From the NCBI RefSeq assembly GCF_027497355.1, contig NZ_CP114909.1, positions 3,739,001 through 3,803,000 of the forward strand: a stretch of 64,000 bases of DNA, written 5' to 3'. How positions within the stretch are numbered: the first letter of the stretch is position 1; the number at the start of each line of letters is the position of its first letter. Shown here one piece after another: positions 7,269 through 15,643 of this stretch. The DNA comes from Micromonospora sp. WMMA1947 (GTDB lineage Bacteria; Actinomycetota; Actinomycetes; Mycobacteriales; Micromonosporaceae). The translations under genes were made by a program, and so were the position numbers. The notes beneath the pieces were generated by a model. It saw only the letters and a list, made by a program, of their open reading frames with translations. It did not search any database and was not told the origin of the DNA.

Positions 7269-8030
7269 ATGGCGGGCCGCATGGTGGTCGGTTCCGCCGC
7301 TCTGGCGGATCTGGTCCGGCCGGCGAGCGCGCCCGACCCGGCCGGTGGCCACCGGGTGCTGCCCGTGCGGGCCGAGCTGACCGGGCTGCTGCCCAACCGC
7401 GGCCTGCGGCGCGGCAGCACCGTCGCGGTCGGCGCCGGCCAGCCCCGGCGCAGCGGCGCCACCTCGCTGATCCTCGCGCTGCTCGCCGAGGCGTCCCGGG
7501 CCGGCTCGTGGTGCGCGGTGGTCGGCGTACCCACCTTCGGGGCCGGCGCGGCGGCCGAGGCGGGCATCGCCCTGGACCGGCTGGCCCTGGTGCCCGACCC
7601 CGGGCCGGAGTGGCCCACAGTGGTCGCCGCGCTCATCGACGGGGTCGACGTGGTGGTCACCGCCGTGCCGGCCACCGTCTCCGCCTCGGTCGCCACCCGG
7701 CTGGCCGCCCGGGCCCGGCAGCGTGGAAGCGTGCTCGTCCCGTACGGCAGGTGGGACGGCGCGGACGTCACGCTCCAGGTGGTCCGGGGCGTCTGGCAGG
7801 GGCTCGGCCCCGGCCGCGGGCGGCTGCGCCGCCGCGAGGTCACAGTGTCGGCCCGGGGGCGGGGCGCCGCCGCCCGCCCCAAGGAGATCAAGGTGTGGCT
7901 GCCCGGCGACGAGCTGACCCGGGTGATCCCCCGCTCGGCCGGGCTCGGCGCACCGTCCGCCGCGCCGTCGCGGCGGCTGCGTGTGGTGGCCCCACCCGCC
8001 CGTACGCTCACCGCGGCCGGGCCGGCGTGA
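7269..8030 (+). CDS. imuA': ImuA'-type mutasome accessory protein
   Basis: This 253-residue protein has a RecA-like shape: a first part ending in LTGLLPNRGLRRGSTVAVG, then a loop GAGQPRRSGATS where an ATPase would have its Walker A. Here that loop lacks the GKT. Later strands (WCAVVGVPTFGAGAAAEAGI, VDVVVTAVPATVSASVATRL) follow RecA-like topology. ImuA' is the third partner of ImuB and DnaE2 in damage-induced mutagenesis and contacts ImuB. ATG at 7269 has a GGGGGGTTGG upstream and is preferred over earlier in-frame starts that run into the hairpin. Its stop overlaps the imuB GTG (GTGA). Confidence 0.8.
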   Translation: MAGRMVVGSAALADLVRPASAPDPAGGHRVLPVRAELTGLLPNRGLRRGSTVAVGAGQPRRSGATSLILALLAEASRAGSWCAVVGVPTFGAGAAAEAGIALDRLALVPDPGPEWPTVVAALIDGVDVVVTAVPATVSASVATRLAARARQRGSVLVPYGRWDGADVTLQVVRGVWQGLGPGRGRLRRREVTVSARGRGAAARPKEIKVWLPGDELTRVIPRSAGLGAPSAAPSRRLRVVAPPARTLTAAGPA

Positions 8031-9802
8031 GCGGCGTACCGCAGCGGACGCTGCTGCTCTGGTGCCCGGACTGGCCGGTCCTGGCCGCCGAGATCGTCGA
8101 CGGGGTGCCCGCCACCGACCCGGTCGTGGTGCTGCACGCCAACCGGGTGATCGCCTGCTCCGAGCGGGCCCGCGCCGAGGGGATCCGGCGCGGGCTGCGC
8201 CGCCGCGAGGCGCAGGGGCGCTGCCCGCACCTGACGGTGGTCGACCACGACCCCGGCCGGGACGTGCGGGCGTTCGAGCCGGTGGTGGCCGCCGTGGAGG
8301 AGGTGGTCGCCGGCGTCGAGGTGATCCGGCCCGGCGCCTGCGCGACGGCGGCCCGGGGGCCGAGCCGCTACCTCGGCGGTGAGGAGGCGGCAGCCGAGCG
8401 GATCGTGGAGCACGTCGCGCAGAGTTGCGCGGTGGAGAGCCAGGTCGGCATCGCCGACGGGGTGTTCGCGGCCGGGCTGGCCGCCCGGGAGGGCCGGATC
8501 GTGACCCCCGGCGGCACCCGCGAGTTCCTGGCCGCCCGGCCGGTCGAGGCGCTCGGCCGGCCCGCGCTGGCCGACCTGCTGCGCCGGCTCGGCGTGCGTA
8601 CCCTCGGCGAGTTCGCGGCGCTGCCCGCCGGGGACGTGCTGGCCCGGTTCGGTTTCGACGGGGCGCTGGCGCACCGGCTCGCCGGTGGCCGGGACGACCG
8701 CCCGCTGGCGGTCCGGCAGCCGCCCGCCGACCTCACCGTCACCGCCGACTACGACGAGCCGGTCGACCGGGTCGACGCCGCCGCGTTCGCCGCCCGCACG
8801 CTCGCCGAGCGGCTGCACGAACGGCTGGCCGGGTACGGGCTGGCCTGCACCCGCCTCGGCATCGAGGCGGTCACCGCACACGGCCAGGAACTGCACCGGG
8901 TCTGGCGGCACGACGGCCTGCTCACCGCAGCGGCCATCGCCGACCGGGTCCGTTGGCAGCTCGACGGCTGGCTCTCCGGCAGCAACGGCCGGGGCGGGAC
9001 ACGTCCGGCCCACCCCACCGCCGGAATCGTCCGGTTGCGACTGGTGCCGGACGGGGTGCTCGCCCAGTCGGGCCTGCAACCCGGGCTGTGGGGGGAGACC
9101 GGCGAGGAGCGGGAGCGGGCGCACCGCGCGCTGAGCCGGGTACAGGGCATCCTCGGCCCCGAGGCGGTGGTCACCGCCGTGCTCGGCGGCGGGCGTTCCC
9201 CGGCCGACCAGGTGCGCCTGGTGCCGTGGGGCGACGAACGGGTGCCCGCGCGTCCCGGCCCGCCACCCCTGCCACCCGCCGCAGCGTCCCCGGTTCCGGC
9301 GTCCCCGGCCGCGTCGCCGTCCCGGGCTCCGGTCCCGGCCGGGCCGTCGTCTCCGGCGGCGTCACTCGTCCCGGTCGTCGGGGCCGCTCCGGGTGCCGCG
9401 TCCGCCCCGGTCGCCGTACCCGATGCCGGGATGCGGACCGGGCGGCGGACCCGGCGGGGCCGGACGGTGGCCGAGCCGCCGTGGCCGGGGCGGATTCCGC
9501 CGCCGTCGCCGGCCGTGGTGCTGCCCACCCCGTTGCCGGCCGACGTGCGTGACGCCGCCGGGGAGCCGGTCGTGGTGAGTGCCCGGCTGGCGGTCAGCGC
9601 GGCGCCGGCCCGGCTCACCGTCGGCGACGGCCGCCCGGCCGAGATCACCGGGTGGGCCGGTCCGTGGCCGGTGGACGAGCGCTGGTGGGCGCCGGCCGAG
9701 GCGCGCCGCCGGGCCCGGTTCCAGGTGTGCCTGGCCGACGGCGCCGCCCTGTTGCTCGCGGTCGAGGGCGGGCAGTGGCTGGTGGAGGCGATCTATGACT
9801 GA
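8027..9802 (+). CDS. imuB: ImuB, catalytically inactive Y-family polymerase of the mutasome
   Basis: The 591-residue protein has Y-family architecture but lacks the catalytic acids: where active enzymes have DMDAFYA this one has WCPDWPVLAA, and the SLDE element is replaced by GACATAARGPSR. Little-finger and helix-hairpin regions follow (ADLLRRLGVRTLGEFAALPA). At residues 351-356 it carries QPGLWG, almost the same place and form as the beta-clamp motif of M. tuberculosis ImuB. An Ala/Pro-rich linker (about 415-490) leads to a C-terminal domain with the WAGPWPVDERWW signature used to dock partners. Role: bridges DnaE2 and ImuA' to the clamp for translesion synthesis. Start fixed by GTGA overlap with imuA'. 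Confidence 0.88.
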   Translation: MSGVPQRTLLLWCPDWPVLAAEIVDGVPATDPVVVLHANRVIACSERARAEGIRRGLRRREAQGRCPHLTVVDHDPGRDVRAFEPVVAAVEEVVAGVEVIRPGACATAARGPSRYLGGEEAAAERIVEHVAQSCAVESQVGIADGVFAAGLAAREGRIVTPGGTREFLAARPVEALGRPALADLLRRLGVRTLGEFAALPAGDVLARFGFDGALAHRLAGGRDDRPLAVRQPPADLTVTADYDEPVDRVDAAAFAARTLAERLHERLAGYGLACTRLGIEAVTAHGQELHRVWRHDGLLTAAAIADRVRWQLDGWLSGSNGRGGTRPAHPTAGIVRLRLVPDGVLAQSGLQPGLWGETGEERERAHRALSRVQGILGPEAVVTAVLGGGRSPADQVRLVPWGDERVPARPGPPPLPPAAASPVPASPAASPSRAPVPAGPSSPAASLVPVVGAAPGAASAPVAVPDAGMRTGRRTRRGRTVAEPPWPGRIPPPSPAVVLPTPLPADVRDAAGEPVVVSARLAVSAAPARLTVGDGRPAEITGWAGPWPVDERWWAPAEARRRARFQVCLADGAALLLAVEGGQWLVEAIYD

Positions 9803-9812
9803 GCGCCGGGGA

Positions 9813-9862
9813 AGATCTTGGAAGGAAAGCGCCCCTCCGGGGGCCGTTTCGTACCAAGATCT
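9813..9862. repeat. Palindromic intergenic repeat, copy 1 (AGATCTTGG family)
   Basis: An imperfect 50-base inverted repeat begins AGATCTTGG and ends CCAAGATCT, with inner GAAA/TTTC and a GC-rich tip; 19 of 23 arm positions pair. It lies in the 93-base gap between imuB and dnaE2. A second copy, with the same outer arms and the same GAAAGCGCCC segment, is at 17920-17969. Confidence 0.75.
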
Positions 9863-9895
9863 CGGGCGGCCGGGTGCGGGGCGAGGCGGGCGTCG

Positions 9896-12800
9896 GTGAG
9901 CTTCCACAACCCGAAGATGCCGTGGTCCAAGCTGGAGCAGGTGCTCTCCGGGCGGGCCAAGGGCGAGCGGCACCTGCACGTGGTCGACCCGCTCGCGGTC
10001 GACGCCGACGGCGGCGACTCCCCGGCCTGGAGCCGCAAGCGCCAGGAGTACCGGCCGCCGGAGCTGGCCCGCCCGGACGGCGTGGTGCCGTACGCGGAGC
10101 TGCACGCGCACTCCAACTTCAGCTTCCTCGACGGCGCCAGCCACCCGGAGGAACTGGCCGAGGAGGCGGCCCGGCTCGGCCTGACCGCGCTCGCCGTCAC
10201 CGACCACGACGGCTTCTACGGTGTGGTGCGCTTCGCCGAGGCGGCCCGCGCGCTGCGGCTGCCGACGATCTTCGGCGCGGAACTGTCGCTCGGGCTGCCC
10301 GGCCCGCAGAACGGCGAACCCGACCCGCTCGGCCGGCATCTGCTGGTGCTGGCGCACGGCCACGAGGGGTACGCGCGCCTGGCCGCCACCATCTCCCGGG
10401 CCCAGCTGCGCGGCGGGGAGAAGGGCCGCCCGGTCTACGGCGAGCTGGAGGAGATCGCCGCCGAGCTGCGCGACCACGTGCTGGTGCTCACCGGCTGCCG
10501 CAAGGGGCACGTGCCCGCGGCGCTGCTCACCGAGGGCGTCGACGCGGCGGCCCGGGAGCTGGACCGGCTCACCGCGTTGTTCGGCGCGGAGACGGTGGCG
10601 GTGGAGCTGACCGACCACGGCCATCCGATCGACGCCGACCGCAACGACGCGCTCGCCGACCTGGCCGCCGCGGCCGGGCTGCCCACTGTGGCCACGAACA
10701 ACGTGCACTACGCCACCCCGGGCCGGCGGCGGCTGGCCACCACAGTCGCGGCGGTCCGGGCCCGGCGCAGCCTCGACGAGATCGACGGCTGGCTGCCCGC
10801 CGCGGCCACCGCCCACCTGCGCAGCGGCGCGGAGATGGCGGCGCGGTTCGCCGCGTACCCGGGCGCGGTGGCGCGGGCCGCCGAGTACGGCGCGGAACTC
10901 GCCTTCGACCTGCAGCTCGTGGCGCCGAAGCTGCCCGCGTACCCGGTGCCGCCCGGGCACACCGAGATGAGCTGGCTGCGCCGGCTGACCATGGACGGCG
11001 CCCGGGAGCGCTACGGCCCGCCCGAGGCGCACCCGGAGGCGTACGCGCAACTGGAACACGAACTGCGGATGATCGAAGACCTCGGGTTCCCCGGCTACTT
11101 CCTGGTGGTCTACGACATCGTCGCGTTCTGCCGCGCGCAGGACATCTACTGCCAGGGCCGGGGCTCGGCGGCCAACTCGGCGGTCTGCTACGCGCTGCGC
11201 ATCACCAACGTGGACGCGGTCCGGCACCGGCTGCTGTTCGAACGGTTCCTCGCCCCCGAACGCGACGGCCCGCCCGACATCGACGTGGACATCGAGTCCG
11301 ACCGCCGGGAGGAGGTGATCCAGCACGTCTACGCCCGCTACGGCCGGGAGCACACCGCCCAGGTCGCCAACGTCATCTCGTACCGGCCCCGGTCGGCGGT
11401 GCGCGACGTCGCCAAGGCGTTCGGTTTCTCGCCCGGCCAGCAGGACGCCTGGAGCAAGCAGATCGACAGGTGGGGCTCGGTCGCCGCGGTCGACGTGGCG
11501 GACATCCCCGAGCAGGTGGTCGCGTACGCCAACGAGCTGCAGACGTTCCCCCGGCACCTGGGCATCCACTCCGGCGGCATGGTGATCTGCGACCGGCCGG
11601 TGATCGAGGTGTGCCCGGTGGAGTGGGGCCGGATGCCCGGCCGCAGCGTGCTCCAGTGGGACAAGGACGACTGCGCGGCCGTCGGCCTGGTCAAGTTCGA
11701 CCTGCTCGGCCTCGGCATGCTCTCGGCGCTGCACTACGGCTACGACCTGATCGGCTCCCGCCTCGACCTGGGCGACATGACGCTGGACGACCCCGAGGTC
11801 TACGACATGCTCTGCCGGGCCGACTCGGTGGGCGTGTTCCAGGTGGAGAGCCGCGCCCAGATGGCCACGCTGCCGCGGCTCAAGCCCCGCGAGTTCTACG
11901 ACCTGGTGGTGGAGGTGGCGCTGATCCGGCCCGGTCCGATCCAGGGCGGCTCGGTGCACCCGTACATCCGGCGCAAGAACGGCCAGGAGCCGGTGACGTA
12001 CGCGCACCCGCTGATGCGCAACGCGCTGGAGAAGACGCTCGGCGTGCCGCTGTTCCAGGAGCAGCTCATGCAGCTCGCCATCGACCTGGCCGGGTTCGAC
12101 GCGGCCGGCGCCGACCAGCTGCGCCGGGCCATGGGGGCGAAGCGGTCGGTGGAGCGGATGGCGCAGATCGCCGACCGGCTCTACGCCGGGATGGCCGAGC
12201 GGGGCATCACCGGCGAGCTGGCCGACGACGTCTACCGCAAGCTCACCGCGTTCGCCAGCTACGGCTTCCCGGAGAGCCACGCGATGAGCTTCGCCTACCT
12301 GGTGTACGCCAGCTCGTGGCTCAAGCGCTACCACCCGGGCCCGTTCCTGGCCGCGCTGCTCAACGCCCAGCCGATGGGCTTCTACTCGCCGCAGACGCTC
12401 ACCGACGACGCCCGCCGGCACGGCGTGGAGGTGCGCCGGCCGGACATCAACGCCAGCGGCGCCAAGGCGGTGCTGGAGTCCACCCCGCAGACCCGGTGGG
12501 GCAGCGTGCCGGGCGAGCCGCCGCACGCCTGGGGGCTGGGCGGCCCGGCGGTACGGCTCGGGCTGGGCAGCGTCCGTACCCTCGGCGAGGACGTGGCCGA
12601 GCGGATCGAGGCGGAACGCGCCGCGCACGGGGCGTACCGGGACATGCCGGACCTGGCCCGCCGCGTCGGTCTCACCGCCGCGCAGCTGGAGGCACTGGCC
12701 ACCGCCGACGCGTTCGCCTGTTTCGGGCTGACCCGGCGGCAGGCCCTCTGGGCCGCCGGCGCGGCGGCCCAGGACCGGCCCGGCCGGCTACCAGGCACGG

Positions 12801-13246
12801 TGACCGGCGCGGACCCGCCGACCCTGCCCGGCATGGCCGCGGTGGACCGCCTGGTCGCCGACGTCTGGGCCACCGGCCTGTCCCCGGAGAGCCATCCGGC
12901 CCGGTTCATCCGGGATCGCCTCGACGAGCTGGGCGCGGTGCCGATCGCCCGGCTCGGCCAGGTGCCGCCCGGGCAGCGGATCCGGGTCGGCGGGATCGTC
13001 ACCCACCGGCAGCGCCCGGCGACCGCCGGTGGCGTCACGTTCATCAACCTGGAGGACGAGACCGGGATGCTCAATGTCACTTGCTCCCCGGGGTTGTGGC
13101 AGAGATACCGTCGAGTCGCCCGCACCAGTGGAGCACTTGTGGTGCGGGGCCGGCTGCAGCGGCACGAGGGCGTCACGAACCTCACCGCGGACCGGCTGGA
13201 CGCGATCGAGCCCCCCGTCACACCGGCATCCAGGGATTTCCGTTGA
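9896..13246 (+). CDS. dnaE2: Error-prone DNA polymerase DnaE2
   Basis: This is a 1116-residue C-family polymerase, the catalytic subunit of the damage-induced mutasome. The PHP domain is at about residues 62-330 (YAELHAHSNFSFLDGASHPE, then AVTDHDGF). The palm contains PDIDVDIES near residue 460, which supplies two catalytic aspartates, and the fingers follow with the PIQGGSVHPYIRRKNG block. An OB-fold closes the protein (RIRVGGIVTHRQRPAT, INLEDETGMLNV). Length and order match DnaE2 rather than DnaE1. GTG at 9896 is chosen because an upstream in-frame ATG (9818) lies inside the palindromic repeat. Expression should follow the LexA/PafBC promoter at 6.2 kb unless the 93-base gap hosts another signal. 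Confidence 0.93.
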   Translation: MSFHNPKMPWSKLEQVLSGRAKGERHLHVVDPLAVDADGGDSPAWSRKRQEYRPPELARPDGVVPYAELHAHSNFSFLDGASHPEELAEEAARLGLTALAVTDHDGFYGVVRFAEAARALRLPTIFGAELSLGLPGPQNGEPDPLGRHLLVLAHGHEGYARLAATISRAQLRGGEKGRPVYGELEEIAAELRDHVLVLTGCRKGHVPAALLTEGVDAAARELDRLTALFGAETVAVELTDHGHPIDADRNDALADLAAAAGLPTVATNNVHYATPGRRRLATTVAAVRARRSLDEIDGWLPAAATAHLRSGAEMAARFAAYPGAVARAAEYGAELAFDLQLVAPKLPAYPVPPGHTEMSWLRRLTMDGARERYGPPEAHPEAYAQLEHELRMIEDLGFPGYFLVVYDIVAFCRAQDIYCQGRGSAANSAVCYALRITNVDAVRHRLLFERFLAPERDGPPDIDVDIESDRREEVIQHVYARYGREHTAQVANVISYRPRSAVRDVAKAFGFSPGQQDAWSKQIDRWGSVAAVDVADIPEQVVAYANELQTFPRHLGIHSGGMVICDRPVIEVCPVEWGRMPGRSVLQWDKDDCAAVGLVKFDLLGLGMLSALHYGYDLIGSRLDLGDMTLDDPEVYDMLCRADSVGVFQVESRAQMATLPRLKPREFYDLVVEVALIRPGPIQGGSVHPYIRRKNGQEPVTYAHPLMRNALEKTLGVPLFQEQLMQLAIDLAGFDAAGADQLRRAMGAKRSVERMAQIADRLYAGMAERGITGELADDVYRKLTAFASYGFPESHAMSFAYLVYASSWLKRYHPGPFLAALLNAQPMGFYSPQTLTDDARRHGVEVRRPDINASGAKAVLESTPQTRWGSVPGEPPHAWGLGGPAVRLGLGSVRTLGEDVAERIEAERAAHGAYRDMPDLARRVGLTAAQLEALATADAFACFGLTRRQALWAAGAAAQDRPGRLPGTVTGADPPTLPGMAAVDRLVADVWATGLSPESHPARFIRDRLDELGAVPIARLGQVPPGQRIRVGGIVTHRQRPATAGGVTFINLEDETGMLNVTCSPGLWQRYRRVARTSGALVVRGRLQRHEGVTNLTADRLDAIEPPVTPASRDFR

Positions 13247-13299
13247 TGGAGTGATCCACATTACGGTTTCCGTGAGCCGGAGGCGGGAGACTCCCGACG

Positions 13300-13323
13300 C
13301 GGGTGGGCAGAGTGGCCCACCCG
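13300..13323 (+). terminator. Hairpin after dnaE2
   Basis: Nine-base perfect arms (13300-13308 and 13315-13323) around a six-base loop lie 54 bases after the dnaE2 stop. No T-run follows, so the terminator call is tentative. Confidence 0.4.
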
Positions 13324-13342
13324 GGGTATGGGGGATGAACAG

Positions 13343-13522
13343 ATGACCTTTCACCGCACGTACGCCGGTGGCGTAGCCAACGTCCGACGGACCCGCCTCG
13401 GCGCCGACTGGGCGCCCACCCACGAGGCCGAGCCGCGGGAATACCAGGTGACCGACGGCCCGGTGGCGAACGACCAGCGCTCCCGCGCCGAGGACGACCC
13501 CGCCGGCGGCGGCGAGTCCTGA
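13343..13522 (+). CDS. Small conserved-looking hypothetical protein (59 aa)
   Basis: This 59-residue hydrophilic protein begins MTFHRTYAGGVANVRRTRLG and ends in an acidic, Gly-rich tail. It has no membrane segment or recognised motif. The ATG at 13343 follows a GGGGGA at 13330-13335 with good spacing; an earlier in-frame ATG at 13328 lacks one. The codon use is normal for the region, which supports a real gene. It stands alone between dnaE2 and the methyltransferase. Function unknown. Confidence 0.6.
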   Translation: MTFHRTYAGGVANVRRTRLGADWAPTHEAEPREYQVTDGPVANDQRSRAEDDPAGGGES

Positions 13523-13541
13523 ACCCGGGCCGGGGGGTGAC

Positions 13542-13547
13542 TAGGCT
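13542..13547 (+). promoter_or_regulatory. -10 element, leaderless methyltransferase mRNA
   Basis: TAGGCT ends seven bases before the GTG at 13554, and no Shine-Dalgarno precedes that GTG. This is a typical leaderless arrangement. Confidence 0.5.
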
Positions 13548-13553
13548 CGGCCC

Positions 13554-14285
13554 GTGGAGCAGATCCGAACCCTCACCCCCCGCACCGCCGTCATCTGGTC
13601 GGTGCTCCGGGCCGAGCTGGACCGGCGGGCCGGCGAACGACTCTCCGTGCTCGACGTCGGCGGCGGGACCGGCGGCTTCGCCGTCCCGCTCGCCGAGGCC
13701 GGTCACCGGGTCACCGTCGTCGACGCCAGCCCCGACGCGCTCGCCGCGCTGACCCGCCGGGCCGCCGAGGCCGGGGTCGCCGATCGGGTACGCGCGACGC
13801 AGGGCGACGCCGACGCGCTCACCGGGCTCGTCGAACCGGCCACCGTGGACCTGGTGCTCTGCCACTCCGTCCTCGAGGTGGTCGACGACCCGGAACCGGT
13901 GATGTCCGCGCTGGTCACCGCGTTGCGACCGGGCGGCGCCGCGAGCGTGCTCGTCGCCGGCCGGGCCGCCGCCGTGTTCGGCCGGGCGATGAACGGGCAA
14001 CTGGACGCCGCCGCCGCGCTCGCCGCCGACCCGCGCGGCACCACAGGCGGCCGGGACACGCTGCGCCGCCGCTACGACGCCACCGACGCGACCGCGCTGC
14101 TCACCGCCGCCGGCCTCGTCGTGGAGGAGATCCACGGGGTACGGGTGCTCGCCGACCTGCTCCCGGCCGCGGTGGCCGACGGGCAGCAGGCGGCCCTGGT
14201 GGAGCTGGAGCGCGCGCTGGCAGCTCGGTCCCCGTACCGCGATCTCGCCGCCCAGCTGCACCTGTTCGCCCGCCGCCCGGCATGA
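13554..14285 (+). CDS. Class I SAM-dependent methyltransferase
   Basis: This 243-residue Rossmann-fold methyltransferase has motif I as VLDVGGGTGGFAVPLAEAG (about residues 27-45), an acidic strand-2 end in VTVVDASPDALAAL, an NxD-like acidic step in RATQGDAD, and VDLVLCHSVLEVVDDP as motif IV. The substrate cannot be told; the overall pattern resembles small-molecule methyltransferases such as those acting on quinones or tRNA. GTG at 13554 is supported by the leaderless promoter. Its stop overlaps the next start (ATGA), coupling it to the phosphodiesterase-fold gene. Confidence 0.8.
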   Translation: MEQIRTLTPRTAVIWSVLRAELDRRAGERLSVLDVGGGTGGFAVPLAEAGHRVTVVDASPDALAALTRRAAEAGVADRVRATQGDADALTGLVEPATVDLVLCHSVLEVVDDPEPVMSALVTALRPGGAASVLVAGRAAAVFGRAMNGQLDAAAALAADPRGTTGGRDTLRRRYDATDATALLTAAGLVVEEIHGVRVLADLLPAAVADGQQAALVELERALAARSPYRDLAAQLHLFARRPA

Positions 14286-15457
14286 CCGGCCCGGTTCCCG
14301 ATCCGGCGCCCGGCCCGCTGGACCGGGTGGCGCCCCGCTACGACGGCGGCGCCCTGACCGATGTGCTGCCCAGCGCGCTGGCGCTGCTCGGCGTACCGGG
14401 CGCGGCCGACCGGCTCGGCCTGACCCCGCGCCTGGCCGGGGTACGCCGGATCGCGGTGCTGCTCGTCGACGGCCTCGGCTGGTACCAGATCCCCACCGCC
14501 GCCCCGTACGCCCCGACGCTCGCCGGCCTGGCCGCCACCGCCGGCCGGCCGCTCACCACCGGCTTCCCGTCCACCACCCCGACCAGCCTGGTCAGCCTCG
14601 GCACCGGCACCCCGTCGGGCGCCCACGGCGTGCTCGGCTTCACGGTCCGGGTGCCCGGCACCGACCGGGTGCTCAACCACATCGACTGGACCGGTGACCC
14701 GGACCCGGCGAGCTGGCAGCCGGTGCCCACCTGGTACCAGCGGGCCCGCGCCGCCGGCGTCGCGGTGACTGTGGTCAGCCGCCCCGAGTTCACCGGCAGC
14801 GGCCTGACCCTCGCCGCCAACCGGGGCGGCGACTACCGGGGCGCGGCCGGCGTGGACGCGCTCGCCGCCCGGATGCTGGCGGCGCTCGCCGCCGGTGACG
14901 GCCCCGCACTCGTCTCCGGCTACCACCCCGACCTGGACCGGCACGGGCACCTCAGCGGCGTCGACTCCGCGCCCTGGCGGACCGCCGCCACCGATGTGGA
15001 CGCGCTGCTGGCCCGGCTCGTCGACGGGCTGCCGCCGGACGCCGCACTGCTGGTCACCGCCGACCACGGCCAGCTCGACGTGCCCGCCGGGCACCGGATC
15101 GACCTGGACACCGACCCCCGGCTGCGAACCGGGGTACGGGTGGTCGCCGGCGAGCCCCGGGTCCGCTACCTGCACGTCGAGCCGGGCGCCGAGGCCGACG
15201 TGGTGGCCGTCTGGACCGAGGTGCTGGGCCCGGCCGCGCAGGTGCTGACCCGGGCCGAGGCGGTGGCGACCGGCTGGTTCGGGCCGGTGCCCGAGGCACA
15301 CCTGAGGCGGATCGGCGACGTGGTGGTGGTGTGCCGGGACACGTACGCCGTGGTCGCGACCCGTTCCGAACCGCCGATGGCGTCGCGGCTGGTGGCGTAC
15401 CACGGCGCGGACACCGCCGCCGAGATGACAGTCCCGCTGCTGGTGGTCCGGGGCTGA
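14282..15457 (+). CDS. Alkaline phosphatase/nucleotide pyrophosphatase-fold protein
   Basis: This is a 391-residue metalloenzyme of the type I phosphodiesterase/nucleotide pyrophosphatase superfamily. The metal and nucleophile pattern is present: VLLVDGLGWYQ (first Asp), FPSTTPTSLVSLGTG (Thr nucleophile region), YHPDLDRHGH (Asp-x3-His) and LLVTADHGQLDVP (Asp-His), and then a distal RYLHVEPG segment. No signal peptide is visible, so it is probably cytoplasmic. Substrate unknown; phosphodiester or pyrophosphate bonds are likely. ATG at 14282 overlaps the methyltransferase stop. Confidence 0.8.
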   Translation: MTGPVPDPAPGPLDRVAPRYDGGALTDVLPSALALLGVPGAADRLGLTPRLAGVRRIAVLLVDGLGWYQIPTAAPYAPTLAGLAATAGRPLTTGFPSTTPTSLVSLGTGTPSGAHGVLGFTVRVPGTDRVLNHIDWTGDPDPASWQPVPTWYQRARAAGVAVTVVSRPEFTGSGLTLAANRGGDYRGAAGVDALAARMLAALAAGDGPALVSGYHPDLDRHGHLSGVDSAPWRTAATDVDALLARLVDGLPPDAALLVTADHGQLDVPAGHRIDLDTDPRLRTGVRVVAGEPRVRYLHVEPGAEADVVAVWTEVLGPAAQVLTRAEAVATGWFGPVPEAHLRRIGDVVVVCRDTYAVVATRSEPPMASRLVAYHGADTAAEMTVPLLVVRG

Positions 15458-15468
15458 CCCCGGTTCGC

Positions 15469-15526
15469 CCCTGCCTCCGCGCCGCGGCCCCGGTCGGCCC
15501 TGCCTCCGCGCCGCGCCCCTGGTCGG
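15469..15526. repeat. Imperfect 29-bp tandem duplication
   Basis: Two adjacent units (15469-15497 and 15498-15526) both begin CCCTGCCTCCGCGCCGCG and end GGTCGG. They lie in the gap before dinB, which also repeats GTCCGGGGCCGGTGG twice (about 15535 and 15575). Probably slippage in low-complexity GC-rich spacer. Confidence 0.6.
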
Positions 15527-15614
15527 ACCCGCCTCGTCCGGGGCCGGTGGGCGGTGACCGCCGGCCCGCGACTGGTCCGGGGCCGGTGGCGTCGCCGCGG
15601 GCTGGGCGGTGGGG

Positions 15615-15637
15615 TTGTCGGACCGGCGGGCTAGCCT
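15615..15637 (+). promoter_or_regulatory. PafBC/RecA-NDp-like promoter of dinB
   Basis: TTGTCGGAC at 15615-15623 matches seven of nine positions of TTGTCRGTG, is followed by exactly eight bases, and then TAGCCT (TA-N3-T) at 15632-15637. The ATG of dinB is six bases further, so the mRNA is predicted leaderless. Confidence 0.5.
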
Positions 15638-15643
15638 GCTGGC

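Noticed and set aside
9362..12628. A 1088-codon minus-strand frame opposite dnaE2 and imuB
   Set aside because: No domain is recognisable and it lies wholly across the well-supported dnaE2 and imuB genes.
15469..15526. Possible CRISPR-like repeat
   Set aside because: Only two adjacent imperfect units with no spacer; simple tandem duplication.
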